Assembly: GCA_003024785.1 (NCBI GenBank)
Contig: PUQB01000163.1
Coordinates: forward strand, 107,738 to 171,737
DNA from: Selaginella tamariscina
Taxonomy: Eukaryota > Streptophyta > Lycopodiopsida > Selaginellales > Selaginellaceae
Direction: 5' to 3'
Length of the DNA: 64,000 nucleotides
How positions within the stretch are numbered: the stretch's first letter is position 1; every line of letters begins with the position of its first letter. This document shows, piece by piece, positions 49,275 through 60,733 of the stretch. Under the pieces are notes generated by a model. That model saw only the letters and a program-made list of their open reading frames with translations, had not been told where the DNA came from and did not search any database. The position numbers were made by a program, and so were the translations under genes.

Positions 49275-50234
49275 TGTCAGAGTTTTTACCTGGTGCCACA
49301 AAGGCGGCTTGCTAGGTGCCAACCCTGAAATACCCCTCTTGGAAACCCCATGGAATCTGGTAAATAACCCTTATTAGGAACCCAAGCCCTAGGAACTCAA
49401 ACCCCTAGCTGACTAAGTTCACAACGAGACTCACCTTGTGAATAATGATATGTTGACTAGTCGAGCTTTAGGTGTCGTTCCTAGCTTGGCGTGGTTGAGG
49501 CGGCCGGAGCAAGGCCTCAACCACTAGTTTTGCGGAACGTGAACTCGGGCAATGCCTTTGAGTTTGCGAGCAGTTTTCGAACCAAGGAATCTAACTAACT
49601 CTTTGGAAGTGATGTGCCCTATCTCAAAGGCAAGATCTTGCCAATGATAAGGATAGTTTAACCCTAGGGTGGGTTGTACCCCTGTCGTGTGGAAGTTTGG
49701 GCGGCACAACGAAAGGTTGCACTTTGACGACACAAGCTTAGCTTGCACTGGTAGGAGGTTAATAAGTTCTCTTTTGAACCCAGAAGCCTCACTACATATA
49801 CTCTACCTTATTTATGTGACAGACCCCCCCCCCCCTTGTTTACCTAAGTGAGTAAGTGGGTTGGCACGGAAATGCCAGCCCTTAGAGAAAATAGTTGTCC
49901 TAACCTAACCCTAAACCTAACCCCTAGGGGGGGGGTTTAGGGCGTGGGGTTAGGGCAACCCTAGGGTGTCCCTAACCCTTATTTTGACAAGCTATATTTT
50001 GCGAAGAACCCTAACCTAGAACGTCAAAACGGGGGAGAGTTCTCTAAATGAAAGTGCTAGCTTCGCCTAGAGTTTCTTGCAAATACCTAACGACACCCGG
50101 CCGGACCATCACTAGATACCCAAGTGCACTATGCGGGCCTCTTTCTTCTACATCTAGGGTTCGTCACATAATCCAGTAGGTAACAACAATCAAACTCCAA
50201 AGTAAAGGGTCGAGTCATAGTAAAACCTATGACA
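49275..50234 (-). repeat. 3' LTR of the chromovirus
   Basis: 960 bases, TGTCAG...ATGACA, paired with 55540-56495. It contains a poly-C run (49806-49818) and a block rich in plant-telomere-like CCCTAAA/TTTAGGG words (about 49900-49980). Confidence 0.95.
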
Positions 50235-50252
50235 CACTCCCCGCCTTTGAAA
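50235..50252 (-). promoter_or_regulatory. Polypurine tract priming plus-strand synthesis
   Basis: On the minus strand, AAAGGCGGGGAGTG immediately precedes the 3' LTR. It is purine-rich and in the expected place. Confidence 0.7.
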
Positions 50253-50612
50253 ATGTGAACGTCCTCATTGATGTCCAACTCCCAAGACTAGACTAGGTTA
50301 AGAAAAATTAACTGAAAATAACGCTAATCACTCTATGCGGAGTCAGCAAAAAGTTTACAAGTTTTATTACTCCCCTTGCATTATGCGAAGCCGAATACTT
50401 CAGAACCATCGTTCACTGAGTGAGAACTCAACCGCCGGAGGTACCACCTGTGACATGAAGTCATTTGGAGACCTTTTGCACGTCTGCAAAGTCTGTCACC
50501 CGACACATACAACAAGTTAGTTAATTTCTTTTAGTTAACAAGAATTTATATTGGAGGCCTCTAGTTAATGTTGTCTGTCGGCCCCTAGGTTAAGAAGAAA
50601 TAACTTTATTTC

Positions 50613-50861
50613 TTAATTAATTTGAGACCTTGCCTCAAACTCATTCACCAACTCCATTGCGTTTTGTAGATTCTCCAATGATTCCCATGTCGATTCGCAC
50701 GCCGGATAGCATTTCCATTTAACGAGATACTCAAACTTACGTTTTCGCGGTCCATAAACTTTTCCTTTTGCCCAATATGGATTCGACTTCGTACTCCATA
50801 CCTTCATGAACCAGCTTAGGGGGTGGACGTAAGTTTTCATATCTTTACGAATGTTTCTCAT
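50613..50861 (-). CDS. Chromodomain at the integrase C-terminus
   Basis: It reads FEYLVKWKCYP, ESTWESLENLQNA and VNEFEA, the chromodomain pattern YLVKWKGYP...STWEP..NL, with one change (cysteine for the usual glycine). In chromoviruses this module is thought to steer integration toward particular chromatin. It ends about 380 bases from the 3' LTR. Confidence 0.85.
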   Translation of the reverse strand: MRNIRKDMKTYVHPLSWFMKVWSTKSNPYWAKGKVYGPRKRKFEYLVKWKCYPACESTWESLENLQNAMELVNEFEARSQIN

Positions 50862-52010
50862 CCTTGTGGAATGGCTCGAGCAAAACTGACATGAAACACA
50901 TTTGTATTGTTCCCAACTCTGGAGGAAGATCTAACTCATAAGCCACTTTCTCTACTTGCTTCACCACCTTGTATGGACCTATGTAGTGCGATAGAAATTT
51001 CTTCAAAGAGTCGTTGGAACCTTCAGGTTTTTGGTACTCAACAATACAATATCCCTAACCTGATACTCTACATCCCGCTGATGCTTATCGTATTGCTGAC
51101 GATACCTTTCCTGTGCTGCAGCCATCGCTTGACAAGCAGCTTCCCATGTTCAATACAATTGTCCCGTGAACTCTGCTACAGATGGAACTCAATTGCTATC
51201 ATCTTTCGGTAACACCATACTCTGAGGAATACCACCCTTATTCCCAATCAACACTTTCATCGGGCTACATCCATCACAGTGTGTGTTGAGTATTGTAACA
51301 TATCTCAGCCATATCTAAGTGTTCAGCCCAATCAAGTTGATCACCTTGAACATAGCATCTGAGATAGTCCTCGATTTGTTAGTTCACTCTCTCCGTTTGA
51401 CCATCAGTTTGCAGATGGTAGGCTGTACTAAACTTGAGCATCGTACCAAACTGCTTAAACAATGTTCCCCAAAACTTGCTCGTAAATCGAGGATCCTGAT
51501 CTGAGATCATGGTTTCCGGTAGTCCGCGCACTCTTATGACTTCGTGGAAGAACAACTTCACTGCTTGAATTGCATTCACTGTCTCTATAGTTTGGAATGA
51601 AATGAGCAACCTTTGAAAACCAATCGACTACCACCATGAGCCACATTAAAACCACAAGATTTTGGCAATCCCATGATAAAGTCCAAAGTAACACTTTGAA
51701 ATGGCCGCTCTGGAATCGGTATACACTACAACTTCCCAGCTTGTTTTTGCATTCGGCTTCTTCACTTGTTGGCATGTGGGGCATGTCTTGACATACTTGG
51801 CAACATCGTCTATCATACTCGGCCAATAGAATCCCTGTTTCAACAAAGCCAACGTCTTATGCCTTCCACCATGTCCTGCCAAAGAACTCCATCTCGTACC
51901 GCAAAATGCCTGTTTGAGTGCATCCATTCGACTTTCTATTCCTGCTGGAATATTACCATCTCTTCGTAACTGATGAACTTGTTTCCTCTTTGCCACCAGG
52001 CTCAAAGCCC
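50862..52010 (-). CDS. Integrase region of the chromovirus (interrupted)
   Basis: On the minus strand, the zinc-binding HHCC part (HGGRHKTLALLKQGFYWP, then CPTCQQVK) lies at about 51890-51750. The catalytic core follows, with the first aspartate in VVDWFSKVAHF (about 51640), the second in ISDQDPRFTSKFW (about 51510) and the glutamate in TDGQTERVN (about 51390). These DD35E residues are kept. Frames shift between the blocks. The part from 51370 to 50862 is poorly readable but continues as expected to the chromodomain. Confidence 0.85.
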
Positions 52011-52099
52011 TTCAAACTTGTCCTGAGGATACGCCGTCACAAATTCATCCACCAAAGTTGACACGGGTGCTGACATAAACGAAGATGACCCTTTCTACT

Positions 52100-53580
52100 G
52101 AGTGCATCAGCTACCACATTGTCCTTTCCCGCCTTATGTTGATTTCAGGCTGAAATCGTGCCAACTTCTGCTGCCATCTAGCATACTTTGGCGATAGCTT
52201 CGGCTGCGTTTCAAAATACCTTAGAGTTACACTATCTGTCCAAACCACAGTGCCATGACTTGGAAGATAATGACGCCAATACTCCAAGGAAGCAACAATA
52301 GCATACATCTCCTTTTCGTGAGTAGGCCATCGAGTTTGCGCGGCATCTAACTTCTTCGAGAAAAAGGACACTGGATGTCCTTTTGTTGCAATACACCACC
52401 AATTGCAAAGTCGGAAGCGTCACATTCTACTTCAAAGGGATCTTCAAAGATGGGCAACTGCAAAACTGGCTCAGAAGAGATAGCCTCTTTGAGTTTGACG
52501 AACGCACGTTGGCACTCTGGAGTCCAATGCCATGGAATGTTTTTCGTAAGATCTGTCAATGGGGCCGCTATTTCCGAGTAACCCTTTATGAATCTTCGGT
52601 AATACCCTGTCAGACCAAGAAATGATCTAACTTCATGCACATCTTTTAAAGTCATCCACTCGTAATAGCTTGAATTTTCTTTGGGTCCATGGCAACCTCC
52701 CCACCTGAGATCAAGTGTCCCAAGAAATCTATCTTGGTTTGACCAAATGCGCACTTGCTTTCTTTAGCATACAACTGGTTCTCTCTCAACCTCTGAAACA
52801 CTTTTTCTAAGTGTTCCACATGTTCAATTGTCGAACTGAAAATCAGAATGTCATCAATATACACCACTACGAACTCGTCTAGATAGTCTCTAAACACATC
52901 ATCCATCATTGTGCAAAAAGTTGCTGGAGCATTGCACAACCCGAATGGCAAGACTAGAAACTCAAATGATCCATAACGCGTTCGAAAAGCGGTCTTCTCA
53001 ATGTCATTCTCTGCTACCCGAATCTGATGGTACCCGATCTCAAGTCTATTCTTGAAAAATACTTTGCTTTTGATAGCCTATCAAATAAGTCGTCCACTCG
53101 TGGAAGAGGATACTTATTTTTGATAGTTATCGCGTTCAGCTCGATAGTCCACACACATTCGCATCGTACCATCCTTTTTCATTACAAACAAGATAGGTGC
53201 ACCATATGGTGATCGACTAGGTCGAATGTGTCCTCGACCAATCAATTCTGTCAGCTGTCTCTTCAATTCTACTAACTCTTGAGGATTCAACCGATATGGG
53301 GCTCTTGCCGGTGGAGACGAACCTGGCAAAATCTCTATCCTGTGGTCCACAGCTCGACGTGGAGGTAACTCGGCGGCAAGTCTTCTGGCAACACATCCTT
53401 AAACATGTTCAAGACTTCCAAAATAGGTTCAGGAACAGATTCTTGACCATCTCCTATTTTGACTTCACCAGTATCCAAAACCATTGCAAGAAACACACGT
53501 TCCCGATGTCTAACTGCCTTACGCAACTGAGTTAAGGTAAGGAACATAGGATTCCAATCCTTATCAGTTAGCGTTTCCAT
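52100..53580 (-). CDS. Reverse transcriptase and RNase H region (interrupted)
   Basis: In order on the minus strand are [17 protein letters not shown] and [14 protein letters not shown] (about 53310-53180), [12 protein letters not shown] (52951) and the catalytic YIDDILIFS (about 52860). After them come [16 protein letters not shown] (about 52650-52600) and the RNase H start [15 protein letters not shown] and [21 protein letters not shown] (about 52440-52310). The YIDD variant of the polymerase box is common in this group. Several frame changes are present. Confidence 0.9.
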
Positions 53581-53594
53581 TTTGAGCGTGTTTT

Positions 53595-54101
53595 CTAATG
53601 TCTCTTTATCTGCTGCAAGCGTGATTCGATTATCTCCGAACCCCTCATTTCGATTACATGTTTATGGAACCATTCCATACCCAAAACAAAGTCAAACCCC
53701 GTCATATTCAAGACAACTAAGTCTAGCTTAGCCTTCCAATCTTTGATTTGGACAGGAACTGCCCTTGCTATATTATTAGTATTTTGAGAACCTTTGCCAA
53801 AATTGATCTTTATTTCACACATCTTTATTACATCCAAATTCAATCGACGAGCTAGACTAGTCGATATGAAGTTGTATGTTGCTCCAGTATCGATCATCAT
53901 TCGGACTCGGTCCCCTCGTATCCTTCCTGTCAAATATAGCAAAGGGTCAGTTTTGTCTTGAATAGCGAATAAGGCAGGTTGTGTCTGGCACAACATTACC
54001 TCTTCTGACTCATCTTCCGGATCTTCAAGCGTTTCTGGTTCAGCAACTTCCTCTTCTACCATCGCCTTGAAATGTCCTGATTGTTGTGAGGGTGCCGACA
54101 C
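53595..54101 (-). CDS. Aspartic protease region
   Basis: An open stretch of 168 codons contains DTGATYNFIS (about 53910), the retropepsin-type active site, and later GFDVLGM-like FDFVLGMEWF. The enzyme would cleave the Gag-Pol polyprotein. The stretch overlaps the end of the gag zinc-knuckle frame, consistent with a shifted single polyprotein. Confidence 0.85.
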   Translation of the reverse strand: MSAPSQQSGHFKAMVEEEVAEPETLEDPEDESEEVMLCQTQPALFAIQDKTDPLLYLTGRIRGDRVRMMIDTGATYNFISTSLARRLNLDVIKMCEIKINFGKGSQNTNNIARAVPVQIKDWKAKLDLVVLNMTGFDFVLGMEWFHKHVIEMRGSEIIESRLQQIKRH

Positions 54102-55218
54102 TCTTTAGCAAAATGACCAGGCTTGTTACAATTATAACATTTCACACCCCGCCTGCGGAACGCGGGGGAGCAGACTTTGGAGCCGATCCTTTGGCTGCTG
54201 AGGAGGTGGTAACGCCAATGGTTTCCGAAATCCGGTGGGTCTTGATGTGTCCGAAAACTTGGAACTGCCGACAAAGGGACTTGCACTTCGAATTGATGGC
54301 GATTGATCTGGTCGCCTATCAAACCTTCTGAACCCAGACTTTGGAGGAAACTTCCTTGGTTTAGGTTTTGCTTCCTCCCCTTTGTACAAGTCTTCTAACG
54401 ACATGCCATAAGCAACCTTTTGAGCTGCCTCTTGACATTCCCGATAGCTTGTTGGCTTGTACCTTAAGATTTCTCTTCGCGTCTTCTCATTCAAGCTAGC
54501 CATGAAGCAACTTCGAGCTTCATCATCGCTCATATTTGGCACCAATCGCCGTACACTTTCGAATCGATAAACGTGGTCCATGGACTTCCCCGAACTCCCT
54601 GTTGACAAAGTGCCAGGTCAGCACGCAATCGCAAACCGAGATCATCCGGCATATACTGCTTTTTGATCTCCTTTTTCATGTGCTTCCAGCTGTTTCGGTA
54701 TCCACGTTCACCTTCAACAATTCGCCACCAAGTCTTAGCTTCTTCTTTAAGAAACTGCTTGGCACATGCAACCTTTTCTGTCTTTCTCACGGAAGCAGCC
54801 TCGAAATAGCTTTCCATATCATACAACCAGTCATCCAAAACCTTGTAATCCTTTGAACCCATGAAATTCGAAGGCTTTACCGGTTTGAATTTACTGGGAC
54901 CTCCACCAACTACTTCCGTCGAAGAATCTGATTCAGAGGAACCTGACTCTGAGTCATGCTTCTTCTTCTTTTTCCGTGTGTCTGGTTGCGGAACATCTGG
55001 CACTGCAGTATTCGTAATCCGAACGGCAACATTATCGATTCGGTCGTTCAACCCAAACATCCCCTCGAAGTTCGTTTAGGGCATCCATCATTATTTCTCG
55101 CCAACCAGGTCGTCTCTAACCTAGGGGGTCGACCTGGATCAGCCTCATCCATCTCCTCATTTTGAGCCTCTGCGACAGCCCTCTCTGCCTCAGGCTCTGG
55201 TTGCTTTCTTTTGCTCAT
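54060..55218 (-). CDS. Gag (nucleocapsid) region
   Basis: It starts at ATG 55218 (MSKRKQPEPEAE). Two frames together give the retrotransposon Gag core, with KPVKPSNFMGSKDYKVLDDWLYDM as its opening, the downstream KTWWRIVE, and ESVRRLVPNMSDDEARSCFM. The end has a zinc knuckle, CYNCNKPGHFAKEC (about 54150-54105, CX2CX4HX4C intact), which binds element RNA. Breaks are near 54590, 54200 and 55060. Confidence 0.85.
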
Positions 55219-55517
55219 CGTATTGAACCCTAGTGTCAACACTCGAGAATATGCTTGGAATATTCCCAATGTGAAATTGGAAACACCCTGCACAGGTTGT
55301 ACACCCACACACATCAGCTTAAACTAGCATAAGACTTTCGGACATACCTAGAATCTCACGCCGACTCACTGAGCAAGTGTTCTCCGAAGTTTGACAACTC
55401 ACAGGATCAAACTCTCTGCGCAGAATACAGACATGTCAACCGAAAGCAATAGAGTATATCAAGAATTTAGAGTTATCTAAACATTGAAACACCTACGACT
55501 TAAGGCAGTCCTACTGA

Positions 55518-55539
55518 CCAGAGAACTTGCTATACCAAT
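55518..55539 (-). promoter_or_regulatory. Possible primer-binding site
   Basis: Directly after the 5' LTR, the minus strand reads ATTGGTATAGCAAG. It shares TTGGTAT with the initiator tRNA-Met site (TGGTATCAGAGC) used by many plant elements but then departs from it. Another tRNA may be used. Confidence 0.45.
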
Positions 55540-56495
55540 TGTCAGAGTTTTTACCTGGTGCCACAAAGGCGGCTTGCCAGGTGCCAACCCTGGAATCCCC
55601 TCTCTGGAAACCCCACGGAATCTGGTAAAATAACCCGTATTAGGAACCCAAGCCTTAGGAACTCAAACCCCTAACTGACTAAGTCCACGAACGAGACTCA
55701 CCTTGTGAATCAGGATACGGACTAGCCGAGCTTTAGGTGTCGTTCCTAGCTTGGCGTGGTTGAGGCGGCCGGAGCAAGGCCTCAACCACTAGTTTGCGGA
55801 ACGTGAACTCGGGCAATGCCTTTGAGCTTGCGAGCAGGTTTTCGGACCAAGGAATCTGAACTAACTCCTTGGAAGTGACGTGCCCCTATCTCAAAGGCAA
55901 GATCCTGCCAACGATAAGGATAGTCTAACCCTAGGGTGGGTTGTACCCCTGTCGTGTGGAAGTTTGGGCGGCACAACGAGGGTTGCACCTTGACGACACA
56001 AGCTTAGCTTGCACCGGTAGGAGGTTAACGAGCTCTCTTTTGAACCCAGGAAGCCTCACTACATATACTCTACCTTATTTATGTGACGGACCCCCCCCCC
56101 TGTTTACCTAAATGAGTAAGTGGGCTGGCACGGAAATGCCAGCCCTTAGAGAAAATGGTTGTCCTAACCTAACCCTAAACCTAACCCCTAGGGGGGGGTT
56201 TAGGGCGTGGGGTTAGGGCAACCCTAGGGGTGTCCCTAACCCTTATTTTGACAAGCTATATTTGCGAAGAACCCTAACCTGAACGTCAAAACGGGGAGAG
56301 TTCTCTAAATGGAAGTGCTAGCTTCGCCTAGAGTTTCTTGCAAATACCTAACGACACCCGGCCGGACCATCACTAGATACCCAAGTGCACTATGCGGGCC
56401 TGTTTCTTCTACATCTAGGGTTCGTCACATAATCCAGTAGGTAACAACAGTCAAACCCCAAAGTAAAGGGTCGAGTCATAGTAAAAACTATGACA
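55540..56495 (-). repeat. 5' LTR of the chromovirus
   Basis: 956 bases, TGTCAG...ATGACA, nearly identical to 49275-50234. The differences seen are mostly one-base indels and run-length changes in the poly-C and poly-G tracts. Confidence 0.95.
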
Positions 56496-56500
56496 GGAAA

Positions 56501-57358
56501 CATGCATTTTACATACCCCCATGACAAAGTCAAAGCATTATGAGTTACCCATTGAGGAATCACCCTCATTGGAAAGTACAATCTCTTTAGGGAGACAAGG
56601 GGTGACTAACCCCGATAAAAAAACTCTCTAAAGTTAAATTTGGATAACCCTAAGTACACAACCCCACAAAGTGCCTCACAAAAAAGCTTTTGCTAATGAG
56701 CTTAGGTTGTTCAACTCACATGGATCTTAAGGAGAACACCCTTAGCTAAGTGTGCCAATAGCACACTTAATTACGAAGACCTAACCACTCTTAAGCAATT
56801 GCCTAAGGTTTAGCACCCTAATGTAAGCACAAGCATACTTACTTGCTAGAGTATCCAACCCTTTAACATTAAACCCATGAGCCAACTCCAAAGGGTGTGC
56901 CTTAGGCGTTATACTGTATGCTATCTAGTCTAGTGTCACATCTTCATGTGACACTATTTCTAAAGATGTGAGTTATCTCACCATACCCCTCCAAATTCAA
57001 GAGTTACACATGTGGCTCACAAATGCCACCTTTAGAACCATTATATAAATTCTCAAGAACTTAGTAAAAAGAACTTGTCAACCAAGATTGCATGTCCATA
57101 TTGGACAAGGACACAAATGTGCCCTGTTTAATTATGAGTGATACTCTTAATTTGACATGGAAGAGAAAGCTAGAGACATACCTTAACCTCTAACCCTTGG
57201 AACATGCACTCTAACAAGATTTTCAGGCATTAATTTGTCAATGTTAAGGGTAGGTGGGACATACCTTTATTGTCTGGAAGTTGAGGTGGAACAACATAGG
57301 GTTGTGCCTTGACTACACAAGCTACAACTTACATAAGTAGAAGAATAATGAGCTTAAT
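56501..57358 (+). mobile_element. Older diverged LTR (left part), interrupted by a younger LTR
   Basis: From about 57000 the sequence matches the old LTR at 12380-12660 (TATTGGACAAGGACACAAATGTG, GTTTAATTATGAGTG, TTTGACATGGA). It ends with GACTACACAAGCTACAACTTAC and AGAAGAATAATGAGCTT, which correspond to the middle of the chromovirus LTR. The match continues at 58281 after the inserted LTR. The 56501-57000 part is not assigned. Confidence 0.6.
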
Positions 57359-58280
57359 TGTCAGAGTTTTTACTTGGTGCCACAAAGGCAGCTTGCCAAA
57401 TGCCAACTCTGGAATCCCCTCTTAGAAACCCCCATGGAATCTAGTAAAGTAACCTATATTAGGACTCATTCCCTAGGAACCTAAACCCACAGTTGGCTAA
57501 GTTCATGAATGAGGCTCACCTTGTGAATCACGATACATGACCAATCGAGCTATAGATGTTGTTCCTAGCTTGATGTAGTTGAGGCAGTCGGAGCAAGGCC
57601 TCAACTATTAGTTCTACAAAACGTGAACTCGGGTAATGCATTTGAGCTTGCGAGCAAGTTTTCGAATCAAGGAATTTGACTAACTCTTTGGAAGTGACAT
57701 ACTCGGTCATAAAGGCAAAATCCTGCCAACGATAAGGGTAGGTTAACCCCAAGGTGGATGTAACCCTATCGTGTGGAAGTTAGGGCGGCACAATGACGAC
57801 ACAAGCTTAGCTTGCACTAGTAAGAGGTTAACAAGCTCTTTTTTAAACCTAAGAAGCCTCACTACATATACTCTACCTTAATTATGTGACAGAGCCCCCC
57901 TCGGTTTTCCTAAAAGAGTAAGTGGGTTGGCACGGAAATGCCAGCCCCTAGTGAAAATAAGTTCCCTAACCTAACCCTAAACTTAACCCCAAGTATTAGG
58001 GAGTGGGGTTAGGGCAACCTAGGATTTGGTCAACCCTAAGGGTGTCCCTAACCCTTTTGACAAGCTATACTTCGCAAGCAACCTACCTTGGAACATCAAA
58101 CTGGGGGAGAGTTTTCTAGAAGGTAAGTACTACCTTTGCCTAGAGTTTTCTCAAGGTATTTAATGACAACTGGTTGGACTACCCCTAAAACCTTAAGTGC
58201 ACTAAGCAAGGCTGTTTCTCACTACGTCACATAATTCAATAAGTAACAACAATCAACCTCCAAAGTAAAGGGTCAAGTCA
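57359..58280 (+). mobile_element. Solo LTR of the chromovirus family, diverged, nested in an older LTR
   Basis: It starts TGTCAGAGTTTTTACTTGG and follows the 55540-56495 LTR to CAAAGTAAAGGGTCAAGTCAT, where the last 16 or so bases of the family end (through ATGACA) are missing. No internal element region is present. It splits an older LTR whose right part resumes at 58281. Confidence 0.8.
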
Positions 58281-58765
58281 TGAACCCATGAACTCTCATA
58301 CATATATTACTTAATATATGTGATAGAACCCCCTCCCCCATGTCTTTCTGTTTTATAAAGTGGGTTAGCACAAAATATCATTCCCAATGAAACTATACTT
58401 CATTTTATGAGTTTAACTTAACGACCCATCGACCCCTAAACTATAACCCAAGGAGGGTTAAGACAACTTTAGGGTTAGGCCAACCCTAGGGGTATTTCTA
58501 AACATATTTGATATGTCGAAGTCACTAGAACCAATTATAAACATAACCAGGACACGGAAAATTAGGGTAAGAATTTCTAAATAGAAGTACTAGTTTCGCA
58601 TAGAGTTTCCTGTAAGTATTTAACAACCCCTAACCGAACCATCACTAAATACGTAAGTGCACCTAGCGAGCTTGTTTCCTCAATATCCAAAGCTTGTCAA
58701 TATAGTTTAATAAATAACAATAGTTAACATTCAAAGTAAAGAAGAGTCATAATAAAATATGATAA
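58281..58765 (+). mobile_element. Right part of the interrupted older LTR
   Basis: It continues the older LTR with AACTCTCATACATATATTAC, TATGTGATAGAACCCCC, GGGTTAGGCCAACCCTAGGGG, TAGAGTTTCCTG, CCATCACTAAATACGTAAG and AAAGTAAAGAAGAGTCATAATA, ending near ATATGATAA. Divergence from the young LTR is high. Confidence 0.65.
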
Positions 58766-59003
58766 TTTGGCTTGGAGTTGGTATAAATTACTATAATGAA
58801 TTGAAATCTAGGTCTATTTTGTGTTAAAAAATTATTTGGTGTTGGAGTCAACAATTGAACCTAGGTCTATTTTGTAACCTATATGTACCACTAGTGCCGA
58901 CTGGAATAAGTTATTTCAACCATTGGAGTGGTATAATATATTAGAAAGTGCAATGCCTAGAACTTATTTTATAACAAAAATTTATTCTACCACTAATGGT
59001 GAC

Positions 59004-60733
59004 TGTTAGAGTAGTACTTAGGCATCATAGAATTCTAAGTTTACACGTGTTTCATTAGGAAAGTATAATGGGAAAAATACCAAAAACAATATATATGATG
59101 AAAAATACGAGAGTTAGAGAAGAACATAGAATTACGAGTCAACCATAATACGAGGATGATTCAGGTATTAGTGGTAGTTCCAGAGGGAACAAGAATATGG
59201 TAGAACCGGAATACGGCAGTTCCAGAGAGAATCAAAATACAACAGTTCCAGAGAGAATCGGAATATGGCAGTTTCGGATATCAACGTATTACGTCCAAGG
59301 GAGCAGTTATCATAACGACATTAAGGAAATTACGCAACCAACTGGATAAGATTCAAAGGAAGTTACGATACTGAACGTACTGGACTAGAAGTGTGGGTAT
59401 TGTTCCACAACCCGATACAGGATACAGGATTCCGGATACAGGATACAGGATACAGGATACGGGTTTACAGGATATACCTACAGGATATGCTTGCAGGATA
59501 TTCCTGCAGGATATACCTACAGGATATTCCTATAGGATATGCCTATAGGATATGCTACAGGATATGCCTAGAGGATAAGGGTCACTATTCTTAGCTCATG
59601 ACTAGATTAGACTCATGACCAGATTAGCTTGGAGTTGTGAGCATAAAAGCTCCGACCTAATTGTTGTACAATTAGTTACTATCAACTCCAGTCTTACTAC
59701 GATCAATCTTGTCTTGTCTTGTTCTTGTCTTGCTCCTTGCTTCTTGTTCTCCTGTCTCGCTCCTGGATCTTGTCCTGCTCCTGTCCTGCTCTCGGATCAT
59801 GTCCTGATCCTGTCTTGTTCCTGGATCCTGTCCTGATCCTGTCTTGTTCCTGGATCCTATCCTGCTCTCTGTCCTGCTCCTGAGTCAAGCCTTCTTGTTC
59901 TTGGAATCCTGCTCTCTTCCTGGTTCCTGGATCATGGCTTGACATGTATAAATAGATGAAGTTAGGAGTAAGAAAGCATCCCGAGGTATACTGAATATTG
60001 TACTATGTTTTGACAATATATCTCTCCTCTTACTCTCACTCTTCGGTATCTTACTTGATTCTTTGATTTTTACTTCTCATTTCTACTGCGTTCGGGATCC
60101 ACAGTACTACTTGCTATATCTATTCTCTTCTTACTTCTTTATAGTGTCTTACTTGATTCCTTGATTTCTACTTCTTAATTCTGCTCGCGTTGAGATCTGC
60201 AGTACTACTACTTGCTATTTCTTTCTCTTCTCACTCCCGTTTGACCATCTGAGGATTGGTTTCTAGTCTTGTGTCAGTCTGTCATATTTCTGCTATACCC
60301 CTTGTTGTGGGTTTGTCTGTCTGTCTGTCTGTCACCCTTATTACAGGTTTGTCTATCTATCTGTCACCCTTATTACAGGTTTGTCTATCTATCTGTCACC
60401 CTTATTACGGGTCTGTTTGTGAGTTTGTCACCCTTATTACGGGTCTATCTATTTGTCTGTCACCCTTATTACGGGTTTGTTTATATGTTATACCCTTATT
60501 ATGGGTATGTGTTAGTACTATATTACGTGTTATCTTAGTCTTTTCCTTTTATTTCTACTGTGATGGGATCCGCAGTTTTACCTGCTACATACCTTGCCAT
60601 CCTTACCCTTTCCCGACCTTCTAAAGTCTGATTTATTCTCTATCTCACTTCCCTTATTTCAATACTCCCTTATTACGGGATTGCGGTGGCGACCACTGTT
60701 ATGTTTAGATCGTAGGAATTTCTAGGTTCAACA
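59004..60733. mobile_element. Solo LTR, 1.73 kb, second family, with perfect target duplication
   Basis: It begins TGTTAGAG and ends TTCAACA, giving the TG...CA (TGTT/AACA) ends of an LTR. It is flanked by GTGAC at both sides (58999-59003 and 60734-60738). A TATA-like TGTATAAATAGATGAAG at 59945 sits where an LTR promoter would be. Internal tandem arrays are the roughly 9-17-bp 'ACAGGATAY' units (about 59411-59575), 'CTTGTCCTGCTCCTGG' units (about 59705-59935) and the TCTGTCACCCTTATTACGGG array (about 60310-60500). No coding domain lies inside. A partial inverted copy is at 6440-6815. Confidence 0.85.

Larger units (their letters stand above)
49275..56495 (-). mobile_element. Near-complete Ty3/Gypsy chromovirus LTR retrotransposon
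   Basis: A 7.2-kb element on the minus strand, bounded by two LTRs (right = 5', left = 3'), each starting TGTCAG and ending ATGACA. It is flanked by a perfect 5-bp target duplication, GGAAA, at 49270-49274 and 56496-56500. The internal order is gag with zinc knuckle, protease, reverse transcriptase, RNase H, integrase and C-terminal chromodomain. That order and the chromodomain define chromoviruses of the Ty3/Gypsy (Metaviridae) group. The reading frame is interrupted many times, so the copy looks non-autonomous as written; some breaks may be consensus errors, as in the host genes. The two LTRs are very similar by eye, indicating a fairly recent insertion. Confidence 0.95.

Noticed and set aside
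49900-49990. Telomere-like words considered as an interstitial telomere
   Set aside because: The same block is in every LTR of the family, and the units are few and irregular; it belongs to the element.
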